Origin: Halanaerobacter jeridensis
GTDB taxonomy: Bacteria; Bacillota; Halanaerobiia; Halobacteroidales; Halobacteroidaceae
NCBI RefSeq assembly: GCF_016908315.1
Contig: NZ_JAFBDQ010000013.1
Location: 1-64,000 of the forward strand
Direction: 5' to 3'
Length of the DNA: 64,000 bases
Positions within the stretch are counted from its first letter, which is position 1, and each line of letters opens with the position of its first letter. Shown here piece by piece: positions 53,846 through 62,545 of the stretch. The position numbers and the translations under genes were made by a program. The notes beneath the pieces were generated by a model. The model was not told the origin of the DNA. It made no database searches and worked only from the letters and a program-made list of their open reading frames with translations.

Positions 53846-54697
53846 ATGGATAAACTAAATTCTATTTTTGGAACTGAAAAACTTATCACAGTAGATATGT
53901 TAAAAACAGCTGGTAGTGTAATCCTACAGTTAATTGGAATCTTCATCATTGCTAAATTATTATTCAACTTTATTAATTATTTAATTGATAATTTATTTGA
54001 TGAAAAAGATGAATATGACAGTCAAACTATTCAACGCAATAAAACATTAAAGACTATTTTAAGGAGTGCCCTCAAATATTTATTTTATTTCATTGTCATC
54101 ACTATGGCACTACAAGTATTAGGCATTCCAATCTCCTCAATTCTAGCTGGTGCAGGAGTATTTGGGCTGGCAATAGGTTTTGGAGCACAAAAATTGGTTG
54201 AAGATGTAATTACTGGTTTCTTTATCTTATTTGAGAATCAATTTGGAGTTAATGATTATATTGATGTTGCTGGAGTAGAAGGTTTTGTACAGAATGTAGG
54301 ATTAAGAACTACTACTTTACAAAACTTAGATGGGGATGTACATATTATTCCTAATAGTAATATTCAACAAGTAACGAATTTAACAGCAGACTTTAAACGA
54401 GTTAAAGTCGATGCTGCTATTGAATATGAACAAGATATTGGACAAGCAATTGATGTGTTAGAAGATATCTCTGATGAATTAAAAGAAACATATCCAGAAG
54501 TAATCAATGAAGGGCCAAAAGTCTTGGGCGTGCAGGATTTAGCTGCATCTAGTGTTAATATCCGTGTCATTGCAATGGTTGAAGCACCAAAAATGTGGCA
54601 GATGGAACGAGTTATGAAACAAAAGATTAAAGAAAGATTTGATGAAGAAGGAATTGGCATTCCATACGATCACTTAACTATTGTTAATAAGGAATAA
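53846..54697 (+). CDS. mscS: Small-conductance mechanosensitive channel (MscS family)
   Basis: 283 residues. Three hydrophobic segments (about 20-45, 72-95, 97-125) and the pore-helix signature VFGLAIGFGAQKLVEDVITG (about 109-128), then the beta domain with IPNSNIQQV. Releases solutes on osmotic downshift. Ribosome site AAGGAGGG. Single gene on the plus strand. Confidence 0.95.
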   Translation: MDKLNSIFGTEKLITVDMLKTAGSVILQLIGIFIIAKLLFNFINYLIDNLFDEKDEYDSQTIQRNKTLKTILRSALKYLFYFIVITMALQVLGIPISSILAGAGVFGLAIGFGAQKLVEDVITGFFILFENQFGVNDYIDVAGVEGFVQNVGLRTTTLQNLDGDVHIIPNSNIQQVTNLTADFKRVKVDAAIEYEQDIGQAIDVLEDISDELKETYPEVINEGPKVLGVQDLAASSVNIRVIAMVEAPKMWQMERVMKQKIKERFDEEGIGIPYDHLTIVNKE

Positions 54698-54741
54698 ACT
54701 TTGAACCAGGAGCTAAAAACAAATAAATACGCCAACATGAA

Positions 54742-54769
54742 AAGCCCTTGCCGCAAGCGGCAAGGGCTT
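54742..54769. terminator. Bidirectional terminator between mscS and the CBS gene
   Basis: AGCCCTTGCCG-CAAG-CGGCAAGGGCT, 11 perfect pairs, just before the heptamer array. Confidence 0.85.
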
Positions 54770-54830
54770 CTAGCTTCTAGCTTTTAGCTTCTAGCTTCTA
54801 GCTTCTAACTTCTAGCTTCTAACTTATTAC
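54768..54830. repeat. Nine tandem TTCTAGC heptamers running into a stop codon
   Basis: Units in strict 7-base register: TTCTAGC x2, TTTTAGC, TTCTAGC x2, TTCTAAC, TTCTAGC, TTCTAAC, TTATTAC. The last covers the stop codon of the CBS gene. Confidence 0.85.
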
Positions 54831-55249
54831 TGTGGTTGACTCGGTTGAGAAATTGTTGATAAAGCTTCGCCTGCTTCCATATCTGTTTGAGAAGCAACTG
54901 CTAAATCACCTAAAGAAACAATTCCTACTAAATTATTATTTTCTACAATCGGTAAACGTCTAATCTGTCTTTCCCCCATTATCTGTGCTGCTTCTTCTAC
55001 ACTCATCTCAGGAGACCCATAAATTAAATCCTGCGACATCACCTGATTGACTGGTGTATTAAAATCTTTATTTTCAGCAACATTACGGATTGCAATATCG
55101 CGGTCTGTAATCATCCCTATCGGCTGTTGTCCTTTACAGACTGGTACAACACCTACATTTAAATCGCGCATTACTCTAGCAGCATCAACTACAGTAGAAT
55201 TAGAATCAACTGTAGTCACTTGGTCTGTCATTAAGTTTCTAATTTGCAT
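54827..55249 (-). CDS. Two-CBS-domain protein
   Basis: About 140 residues starting MQIRNLMTDQVTTVDSNSTV after GAGGGGGATGAT. Two CBS domains (about 5-58 and 70-125) with the repeat DRDIAI and LGDLAV adenosyl-binding motifs. Such pairs bind adenine nucleotides and regulate partners. No partner domain is present. A longer in-frame version lacks a ribosome site. Confidence 0.92.
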   Translation of the reverse strand: MQIRNLMTDQVTTVDSNSTVVDAARVMRDLNVGVVPVCKGQQPIGMITDRDIAIRNVAENKDFNTPVNQVMSQDLIYGSPEMSVEEAAQIMGERQIRRLPIVENNNLVGIVSLGDLAVASQTDMEAGEALSTISQPSQPQ

Positions 55250-55322
55250 GATTATATCATCCCCCTCTAAAGTTAAAATGCGCAATTATTAGAATTTTAA
55301 TCATTAAAATCAATGTTAGTTT

Positions 55323-56162
55323 TTACCTCCAGACTAAATAACATCCAGATAAAATTAAAGCACCGCCTAGCACAGTCATCATAGATGGAATTTCGCCTAG
55401 AAATAAAGCCGCTAAAATAATAGCACTAATCGGGTCAATATAACTTAAAACTCCTACATCCTGCACTTTACTTAAACTAAGCCCTTTCACATATAAAACT
55501 AATGCAACTGCAGTATGTATAATTCCCAGTACAGATAGTAAAAACCAACTTTTAAGACTACTTGGCTGCGAATAATTATAAATTAAAGGTAGTAAAATTA
55601 AAATTGCTACTCCTGTTTGACCTAAAGTTAAGACCCGCGCTGAAACATCTTTGAAAAATTTATTCAAAACCATAAATAAAGCATAAAATAAAGCTGCTAA
55701 TAGACCATAAGCAATACCTTTAAAACCACTAAAAGATAACTGACTAATATCAGAAATTATTATGATCCCCGTAAAACTCAAAGCTAAAGCTAATAAATTA
55801 TCTTTAGTTAAATTTTCATCTAAAAATAGAACCGATAGAATAGTAGCTAAAATTGGCGCAGTATAATAAGCTAAAGTAGCATTAGCAATTGTCGTAGTTT
55901 TTACTGCTTTAAAAAAGAAAACCCAATTAACTGTTAGAGCTCCACCAGTAGCCAAAAGCAGTATCGTATGCTCTAACAACTTAATCAAACTTAATTCTTG
56001 ACTGCGGCTAACTAAAAGAAATAAAAATATAAAAGCAAATAAAACTCGATAAAAAACTATTAACTGTGATGATAAATCAATAAAACGAACTATTAACCCA
56101 ATACTCCCCCACGTTACCATTGCTAATATAATATATAAGTAACCTAATTTATTCTTTTCCAT
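55323..56162 (-). CDS. EamA/DMT family transporter
   Basis: 279 residues, ten membrane helices in two EamA halves (about 5-130 and 145-275). MVTWGSIGLIVRF and ALVLYVKGLSLSKV are family patterns. Metabolite exporter of unknown substrate. Confidence 0.9.
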   Translation of the reverse strand: MEKNKLGYLYIILAMVTWGSIGLIVRFIDLSSQLIVFYRVLFAFIFLFLLVSRSQELSLIKLLEHTILLLATGGALTVNWVFFFKAVKTTTIANATLAYYTAPILATILSVLFLDENLTKDNLLALALSFTGIIIISDISQLSFSGFKGIAYGLLAALFYALFMVLNKFFKDVSARVLTLGQTGVAILILLPLIYNYSQPSSLKSWFLLSVLGIIHTAVALVLYVKGLSLSKVQDVGVLSYIDPISAIILAALFLGEIPSMMTVLGGALILSGCYLVWR

Positions 56163-56217
56163 TTCACTCCCCCCTAAAAAGATATTAGTTATGAGTGACG
56201 AGTAAATAGTAATCAGT

Positions 56218-56300
56218 TAAATTCAAAATCAAAAACACTAATTCAAAATCAAACAACATAAAATCAAAACCTAGACTTGGCGGTGCCAAGTCTCTACATA
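56218..56300. repeat. Dispersed palindrome with AAATTCAAAATC words
   Basis: Three near-copies of TTCAAAATC/ATCAAAACC precede AGACTTGGC-GGT-GCCAAGTCT (56273-56293). Same family as 26190-26219; the word AAATTCAAAA also occurs in the MITE-like element (41990s) and at 58461. Confidence 0.65.
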
Positions 56301-56350
56301 CAATATCTAAAATCTAATGTTATATTTATTGTTATCATTTTAACACTGTT

Positions 56351-57361
56351 TCACTGGATTTGCGTGATATAAACAATCAACGGAATTGTTAACACTGACA
56401 ATAATGTAGTCAAAAACACTGCTTCTGAGGCTAATGCCTCATCTCCGCCAAATTCTTGGGCAAAAATAGCCGTATTTGCAGCAGCAGGCATCCCGGTTAA
56501 AACTATTACCACACCCAATAAGGTAGCTGATAAATTAAAGGCTGGGATTAAGATACTTAATCCCTCTAAAATACCTAATACTATTAACGGCAGCAAAATC
56601 AATCTTATAGCCGTGACCAGCCATAACTTTAAATTAGAGAAAATATCTTTAATAGTCACTTGGGCCAAGACATTACCAACCACAATCATCGCTAGAGGAG
56701 TTGTAGTCTCTCCAAGCATCTCAAAAGTATGACTAATTGCTGATGGCAACTCTATAGAAAAAAGAAAGATCAAAAATCCAATTCCAATCGAAATAATACC
56801 AGGGTTAATCAATTGACTTAAATCCAATGTAGCCTTTTGGCCCTCATCTTGTCTACTATTACACATAATCAGCACTCCTAAAGTCCACAGCACAATATGA
56901 AATACCAGATTATAAATTGCTGCTAAAAAGACCCCCTGCTGACCAAAAATCACTTCGACTACAGGATAGCCCATAAACCCTACATTAGCAAAAATCAAAA
57001 TGAAACGATAAATTGCTTGTTCACTACTATTATCAGTCAAGAGAGAACTAATCCCCCACGAGAGGGCAATCATAATTCCAAAAACACCTACAGCAATAAC
57101 TAAGACAATCCCTAATTGATTTAATCGTTCTAAACTAAAATCATAATCCATAGAATTAATAATTAGAGCAGGTAACGTCACATATATAATTAAATTAGTC
57201 AAATTATCATTCAAATGACGATCTACAATCTGCAATCTTCGAATAGTAAATCCAATCATTAATAAGAAAAATAAAATTAATGTCTGATTAAAAATTGTAG
57301 CACTTTCCCTAAAAACCACAATAATTTGCTTAAATAAAGCTAAAATACTAATTTTAATCAC
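56351..57361 (-). CDS. AEC (auxin efflux carrier) family transporter
   Basis: 336 residues, about ten membrane helices in two halves. NLTNLIIYVTLPALIINSM (about 54-72) and GMPAAANTAIFAQEFGGD (about 291-308) are family patterns. GTG start. Malate or other anion export is common in the family; substrate unknown. Confidence 0.9.
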   Translation of the reverse strand: MIKISILALFKQIIVVFRESATIFNQTLILFFLLMIGFTIRRLQIVDRHLNDNLTNLIIYVTLPALIINSMDYDFSLERLNQLGIVLVIAVGVFGIMIALSWGISSLLTDNSSEQAIYRFILIFANVGFMGYPVVEVIFGQQGVFLAAIYNLVFHIVLWTLGVLIMCNSRQDEGQKATLDLSQLINPGIISIGIGFLIFLFSIELPSAISHTFEMLGETTTPLAMIVVGNVLAQVTIKDIFSNLKLWLVTAIRLILLPLIVLGILEGLSILIPAFNLSATLLGVVIVLTGMPAAANTAIFAQEFGGDEALASEAVFLTTLLSVLTIPLIVYITQIQ

Positions 57362-57501
57362 CCTTTCAACACTAATTATGTTGTATTTTCTAATTATATA
57401 TTATAAACTATGTTATATCTCATTGTAAAAATATTAATTCTAAAACAAGGAATTAATTTAGTTATCCAGAATGTGATAAACATATAGAAGGAGGTTTGAT
57501 T

Positions 57502-58404
57502 ATGGAGCAACTTGTTAGCATTAATCAATTAGCTGATTCCTTTACCTTACATCCTAAAAAAGTTAAACTATATATCAATCAATTAAAAGATAATACAGAC
57601 TTAATCCCTAAACAGCAAGATAATAAAGTTTTACTATCCGAACAGGCTGAAGAATATTTTAATGAAGTAAAAGATTATGAAAATAATCATCCTAATCTAT
57701 TAAACTATGCTTTATGTAAAGAAATTAATAGTTTACCCAATCAACTGGATAAAAGTTTCATTTTACAACTAACTAAAAGAACAAAATTAAAACAACAAAA
57801 AGAACATCGACAGTTTGAAGAACTACCTAAATTGATAAAACTAGAAAAAAAATCATTAGCTAAAAAAATAATAAGCTGGCTGGAAAACAAAGTAGTTATA
57901 TCTGATTTAAATAAGGTCATTGTTGACAGATTCAGTAGCGATGAAAGTGATTCGGAAAAAAATCCCGACCTTAGAATAACCTTATATGAAGGTAATCATC
58001 CCCAGGATATTAATTTAATTATTAAGGAACAACTAAATTATTTAAAGAAAATTTATTACCATGAGTTAAGTGCTAAACTTGATACTGAAACTGAGCTTAA
58101 TTCTTTAGACTCATTGCAAGAAGCATTAAGTGATTTGAATGATGAGCAATTAGTTAAAAGAATCTTCAAAACTTTAGTCGGCTATAAAAACTATTATAAA
58201 ATTACTACTAATCCAGAAATGATTATTATTGATTTTAGTCATATTAAATTACCTGATAAATTTGAAGTTCACCGTCGAGAAGATTGTTTATTATTAGAAT
58301 TTAATAATGACTGTCAAATTACTATTCACCCTAATCATAAACCAGAAAGATTAATTACCAAACTGAAAAAAGAACCAGAGGCTATGGAACTATTCGCATG
58401 GTAA
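57502..58404 (+). CDS. Hypothetical protein with possible N-terminal winged helix
   Basis: About 300 residues. SINQLADSFTLHPKKVKLYI near the start looks like a helix-turn-helix, followed by Lys-rich helices and a beta-rich C-terminus (CLLLEFNNDCQITIHP). Start at ATG 57502 after AAGGAGG. Its divergence from the AEC transporter could mean regulation of that gene, but no family is recognised. Confidence 0.65.
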   Translation: MEQLVSINQLADSFTLHPKKVKLYINQLKDNTDLIPKQQDNKVLLSEQAEEYFNEVKDYENNHPNLLNYALCKEINSLPNQLDKSFILQLTKRTKLKQQKEHRQFEELPKLIKLEKKSLAKKIISWLENKVVISDLNKVIVDRFSSDESDSEKNPDLRITLYEGNHPQDINLIIKEQLNYLKKIYYHELSAKLDTETELNSLDSLQEALSDLNDEQLVKRIFKTLVGYKNYYKITTNPEMIIIDFSHIKLPDKFEVHRREDCLLLEFNNDCQITIHPNHKPERLITKLKKEPEAMELFAW

Positions 58405-58489
58405 TTCAGCTATGAGCTGTGTAATTTAAACTAAATCAAAACTATAAGCAACCACAAAGTTAAATTCAAAACAAAAAACATATAGTAAA

Positions 58490-58521
58490 AGAAAAGTTCC
58501 TCGCTAGCGAGGAACTTTTCT
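58490..58521. terminator. Bidirectional terminator (perfect 32-base palindrome)
   Basis: AGAAAAGTTCCTCGCT and its exact complement, with T/A runs at both ends, between the convergent hypothetical and aconitase genes. Confidence 0.88.
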
Positions 58522-58620
58522 TTTCTCTGTTTTTCTCTTCACTCATTACTTCTTTACTTATCACTGCTTTTGTTTTCACTGTTTCACTGTTTTTCTCTTC
58601 ACTCTTTACTCTTAACTGTT
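58522..58620. repeat. Pyrimidine-rich degenerate repeats before the acnB stop
   Basis: TTCTCTT, TTCACTG, TCTTCAC, TCTTTAC and TCTTAAC near-heptamers fill the space and reach the acnB stop. Same class as the tracts at 26220 and 39540. Confidence 0.6.
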
Positions 58621-61137
58621 CTACTTGTACATTTCAAAATATTCTTCAGTAGAAGGTAAGCGACCTAAAATAGCAGCCATCGCAGCTACATGGGCACTAC
58701 CAAGATAAGTCTGAGAATCAGCCGGGCCAATTCGAGATTGATAATTTCTAGTGGTAGTAGTTAGTGCTACAGAACCAGGGCCAATTCTCCGCTTGTTACC
58801 CATACATAGACCACAGCCAGGCATAATTACTGTTGCCCCTGCCTCAGTCAACTTAGCTAAGCTACCATCTTCAGCTAGCTCATTATAGATATCTAAAGAA
58901 GCTGGAGAGACGACAAAGTTTACGGCTGGGTCTGCCTCTCGACCCTCAACAATTTCTGCTGCTTCTTTAATACTCTTATAATTACCTCCTACACAACTAC
59001 CAATAAATACTTCATCTAATTCTACTCCTGCTACTTCCGAAATAGGAGCTACATTATCAGGATGATGCGGCTTTGCTACTAATGGTTCTCCCACTTCCTC
59101 TAATGGAATTTCAATTGTAGCAGCATATTCAGCATCTTCATCAGCCCGCGGTAAAACTGGATCTTCTAGAAATTCTTCAAGAGCTGCAATAGTCTTCTTA
59201 ACTGACGGACAAGTATCAGCATCAGGACGAGATTTTAGATACTCTAAGTTATCCTCTAAGCTATCTAAAGTCTTTTCATCCGCCGGCACAATTCCTGCTG
59301 AAGCACTTCTTTCAGCTACAGCATTAGTTAAGATATAACGCTGCTCTTGACTTAAGAACTCTACACCTTCCATCTCAATAATCCGGCCATTATAAACATC
59401 TTTGCCAACTGTCTCCTCAGCATAAGTAACTAAAGTAGATACTAAATCACGAGCCGTAATTCCTTCTTGTGGTTCTCCTTTAAAGACTACTCGTACAGAT
59501 TCATCCATAGTTAAATCCTGCTTGCCATACTTCATCACACCAGCAATAATATCTGATGCAGCAGGGAAAGAAATTCCAGTCGGTGTTCTAGTATGAGAGT
59601 CACCACCTACAATTACATCAGTTGGTAGTACAAAACGATTACCAATGGTATGAATAATTCCTTCACCAGGCTTTAATCCTACTCCACCTCGTTCACGCAC
59701 AAAACCAGTTAAAAACTCGTGCATATCTCGCTCTTCACTAGATGGACATTCACCAGTATGACATAAAGACTGAATTACAAACTCAGCACCAAAGTCACCA
59801 CCAGCCATAGCTTGATATTCATCTAAAGTCATGGGCCCAGTTGTATCCTGAGAAAAAGCACCACGTACTTCAACAGTAGCAGTTTCCCCTGGTAAAATAG
59901 TCTCTTTACTATCAATCCGGTTCTTACCTACAATCTTTTGGGCCAAAGTCTGCGGCGGCTTCTCATCAGCCGGTTCAACTTTATCCGGTAGATTACTTTC
60001 ATCAAAATCTAGCCCTTGTTCACGACAGTAATCCGCAGCCCACTGCTGTAGTTCATTTCCAGCATCAAAATAAGTCATTCCCCCAGCAGCAATCTTATCT
60101 AAATTATACTGCACTGGTAATTCAACATCTATCTCTTCAGAACCATTAACAATTAATTTTTCAGCTGCTATATCTAATTCAAGCTCATCTCCCTCACTAA
60201 TGCTATCAGTATCACACTTAACTGGTAGTATTCCAGAAGCAACTAGTGAGTTTTCAAAAATAGGCGCAAAACTCTTAGCTACTACTACACCACCTGCTTT
60301 TTTCTCAGGTTCCCCTTCAACTGGGTCTCCTAAAACCTGCAGCATAGTATATGTAGCAGACTTACGAGACGAACCTTCACCTAAAGCCTTACCTGCTACA
60401 AAAATTACATTCTCAGCATCCTCTTTTAAGTCCTCTAAACGCTCCAAGAAATCCTCCTCGTCAGCACGGCCATCCATAATAAACTGCGCATGTAACGGAT
60501 GGTCAGTTCGACTGTCAGCATTCTTAGAAGGACTTAAGTGACCAGTAGTCAGATTATCTCCAACCTTAATCGTAACACCTTGATATTTATCCTCTAAGTT
60601 CCACTGGGCCGCAAACTCACGATTAGCCCAACTTTTAATTACTTCATTAACCAATTCATTATCTGCAGCTAATTCTGTTAATCTATCAAATTCATCAGGA
60701 TTAACTAAAACCGTATCCTTTAAAATCTCAACTACCTGTTCAACAAACTTATCCTCTGCTACTAATTGAATTAACTCACTTGTAGCAGCGCCACCCTTCA
60801 TATCATCTAGCAATTCAAGCGCTTCTTGCTCAGATAAATAATCAGACTCTACTTCTCCTCGAGCAATCTTTCCTAATCCCTCTGCTTTAGCATAAGAAGA
60901 AGGGAAAGTTCCCCGTCTTACTTCTTCCGAAATCAATCTAATTAATAACTCATCCAATTCTTCAGTCTCAAAAATAGTAAACTCTTCTTCATCCAATCCA
61001 TCCAATGCCAAACCTTCAACAACAGCTTCAGCTTCCTCATCCGTCAACGGCCGCGGCGGCAAATCATGATTCTTCTCCCGCTGCAAAGCCTTATCTTTAT
61101 AATCCTCTAACACGTCTAATAATTCTTTTTTCTCCAT
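58621..61137 (-). CDS. acnB: Aconitate hydratase, AcnB type
   Basis: 838 residues in the AcnB order: N-terminal HEAT-like domain (about 1-160), swivel domain (about 170-380, with GRADEEDFLERLEDL and GEGSSRKSA), then the catalytic part. Cluster Cys are in LCHTGEC (about 455), SCVGGN (about 713) and GCGLCMGNKRR (about 770-780). AcnB interconverts citrate and isocitrate and may also handle 2-methylisocitrate. Single gene with a long upstream spacer. Confidence 0.95.
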   Translation of the reverse strand: MEKKELLDVLEDYKDKALQREKNHDLPPRPLTDEEAEAVVEGLALDGLDEEEFTIFETEELDELLIRLISEEVRRGTFPSSYAKAEGLGKIARGEVESDYLSEQEALELLDDMKGGAATSELIQLVAEDKFVEQVVEILKDTVLVNPDEFDRLTELAADNELVNEVIKSWANREFAAQWNLEDKYQGVTIKVGDNLTTGHLSPSKNADSRTDHPLHAQFIMDGRADEEDFLERLEDLKEDAENVIFVAGKALGEGSSRKSATYTMLQVLGDPVEGEPEKKAGGVVVAKSFAPIFENSLVASGILPVKCDTDSISEGDELELDIAAEKLIVNGSEEIDVELPVQYNLDKIAAGGMTYFDAGNELQQWAADYCREQGLDFDESNLPDKVEPADEKPPQTLAQKIVGKNRIDSKETILPGETATVEVRGAFSQDTTGPMTLDEYQAMAGGDFGAEFVIQSLCHTGECPSSEERDMHEFLTGFVRERGGVGLKPGEGIIHTIGNRFVLPTDVIVGGDSHTRTPTGISFPAASDIIAGVMKYGKQDLTMDESVRVVFKGEPQEGITARDLVSTLVTYAEETVGKDVYNGRIIEMEGVEFLSQEQRYILTNAVAERSASAGIVPADEKTLDSLEDNLEYLKSRPDADTCPSVKKTIAALEEFLEDPVLPRADEDAEYAATIEIPLEEVGEPLVAKPHHPDNVAPISEVAGVELDEVFIGSCVGGNYKSIKEAAEIVEGREADPAVNFVVSPASLDIYNELAEDGSLAKLTEAGATVIMPGCGLCMGNKRRIGPGSVALTTTTRNYQSRIGPADSQTYLGSAHVAAMAAILGRLPSTEEYFEMYK

Positions 61138-61261
61138 ACTGAAATCCTCCCTTGAATTATTTCGTTTTAATTATACAATACTATGTGGGATAATACAAGC
61201 AGTCAAGCAACTACAAAAGAGAAATAGATAACAATTGCAGTCTAACTCTGGTACAAATGAG

Positions 61262-61530
61262 CACTATCGGCTGCACGGAGAGTTTCATGTCCTTTATGAA
61301 ACTCGTAGGGGTCACCAAGTGCGAAGCTAAACCTATACAGAATTCATCCTACCAAGTAGGCAATCAAGCAAAAAACAATGCATACTAATTGCGGCATCAC
61401 AGCAATTTGCAAAATGCATATTATTTTGATTGCGCACAGTAATTAGCAACAAAGCTAAGAGCTCAGCTCTACACGAAGAGTTTTGCAGCGCAAAACTCGT
61501 AGGCACTTAATCTGCTCTAAGCAGATTACC
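61262..61530. repeat. Two copies of a conserved hairpin module upstream of acnB
   Basis: Copy A, near 61277-61311: CGGAGAGTTTCAT ... ATGAAACTCGTAGG. Copy B, near 61479-61505: CGAAGAGTTTTGC ... GCAAAACTCGTAGG. The closing bases differ in compensated fashion while GAGTTT/AAACTCGTAGG is fixed. Copy B is flanked by GAGCTCAGCTC and AATCTGCTCTAAGCAGATT hairpins. No gene lies between 61138 and 61680; these look like dispersed structured repeats. Confidence 0.6.
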
Positions 61531-61578
61531 TAGGGCTAGTCATCATCTACCACTTCACCCAAGCAAAAAACAAAAAAA

Positions 61579-61621
61579 GACTCATTAAATAATAGGAATT
61601 CTCCCTACTATTTAATGAGTC
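61579..61621 (-). terminator. Terminator after the 57-residue gene
   Basis: GACTCATTAAATAGTAGG pairs with CCTATTATTTAATGAGTC (one wobble), followed by TTTTTTTGTTTTTT on the minus strand. Confidence 0.85.
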
Positions 61622-61680
61622 CTCTTCAAAAATGCCAACTGCCCATTTTTATTATTTTTATACCAGCTGAGCATTTGAAT

Positions 61681-61854
61681 TTAATAAGTTACATTGACAT
61701 CTTTAAACTCACTAAGCTTCTTGTCTTCAAAATATTTCTCATTCAAAAACACCAGATTAGATTGATCACTGTTCATCATTTCACGATAGACCTGATCGCT
61801 AATTTCTAATACCTGAGTATCACCTTCATGAAAAGTAACTTTTACTTTCTTCAT
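61681..61854 (-). CDS. Small conserved-looking protein (57 residues)
   Basis: A short frame beginning MKKVKVTFHEGDTQVLEISD and ending FKDVNVTY. It starts after the very strong site GGGGGGAGGAG and ends before a clear terminator, so it is a real single-gene unit despite its size. Predicted one beta hairpin and a helix. Family unknown. Confidence 0.8.
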   Translation of the reverse strand: MKKVKVTFHEGDTQVLEISDQVYREMMNSDQSNLVFLNEKYFEDKKLSEFKDVNVTY

Positions 61855-61952
61855 GACTCCTCCCCCCTTTTTTATAATTTTATTTTCTTATTTTATATCT
61901 TCTACTTTTATATGACAATTCCTCTAATTAATTTTAATTTTTTTAACAATAA

Positions 61953-61981
61953 AAAAGTCTTCCGGATACCGGAAGACTTTT
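61953..61981. terminator. Terminator after cheW
   Basis: AAAAGTCTTCCGG / CCGGAAGACTTTT, 13 perfect pairs with an ATA loop, followed by T-rich sequence on the minus strand. Confidence 0.88.
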
Positions 61982-61984
61982 CCT

Positions 61985-62452
61985 TTATTCAAATTGATCT
62001 TCTACTTCAGCAATTTTAGCCCGTTCAGTAGTGGATAACAATTTATTTAAATCTAATAAAATAACTAAACGCTCTTCTAAGCGAGCAATACCATCTAAAT
62101 ACTCATCTTTAATTCCTGCCACACCACCACTTGGTTCAGTAATTTTTTCAGCATCAATCTTAATCACCTCTGAAGCATCATCAACAATAAAGCCTACCTT
62201 CGCATTTTCCAAATCGACCACCATAATTCGTGTTTCTTCTAGAGGGCTTACTTCAAAATCTAATCTTTTTCTTAAATCTACGATAATAATAACTTCGCCT
62301 CTTAAATTAATCATACCCTCAATAAAATCTTCCGTACCAGGCAAATTAGTAATCTCTTCGGGTGGAATTATCTCATCTACTTCCGTAATTCCAATTCCAA
62401 ATTCCTGGTCTTTTAGTTTAAAGCCAATAAATTGGTCTAAATTATTTGCCAT
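61985..62452 (-). CDS. cheW: Chemotaxis coupling protein CheW
   Basis: 155 residues. FIGFKLKDQEFGIGITEVDE (about 8-27), NLRGEVIIIVDLRKRL (about 48-63) and ILLDLNKLLS (about 131-140) are the two SH3-like halves of CheW. It links receptors to the CheA kinase. It stands alone next to the secretin gene, so a chemotaxis role beside twitching or swimming motility is possible. Confidence 0.93.
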   Translation of the reverse strand: MANNLDQFIGFKLKDQEFGIGITEVDEIIPPEEITNLPGTEDFIEGMINLRGEVIIIVDLRKRLDFEVSPLEETRIMVVDLENAKVGFIVDDASEVIKIDAEKITEPSGGVAGIKDEYLDGIARLEERLVILLDLNKLLSTTERAKIAEVEDQFE

Positions 62453-62545
62453 TTTTCCTATCCCCCCTTGCTATCATATATTTTACCATTTTATTGCTCA
62501 ATTATAAACCATTATTCGCAGGAATTTAAATTGCGTAGTAAAAGG

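Noticed and set aside
61615-62019. Two small plus-strand frames before cheW
   Set aside because: They overlap the well-supported 57-residue gene and a terminator, and have no ribosome site.
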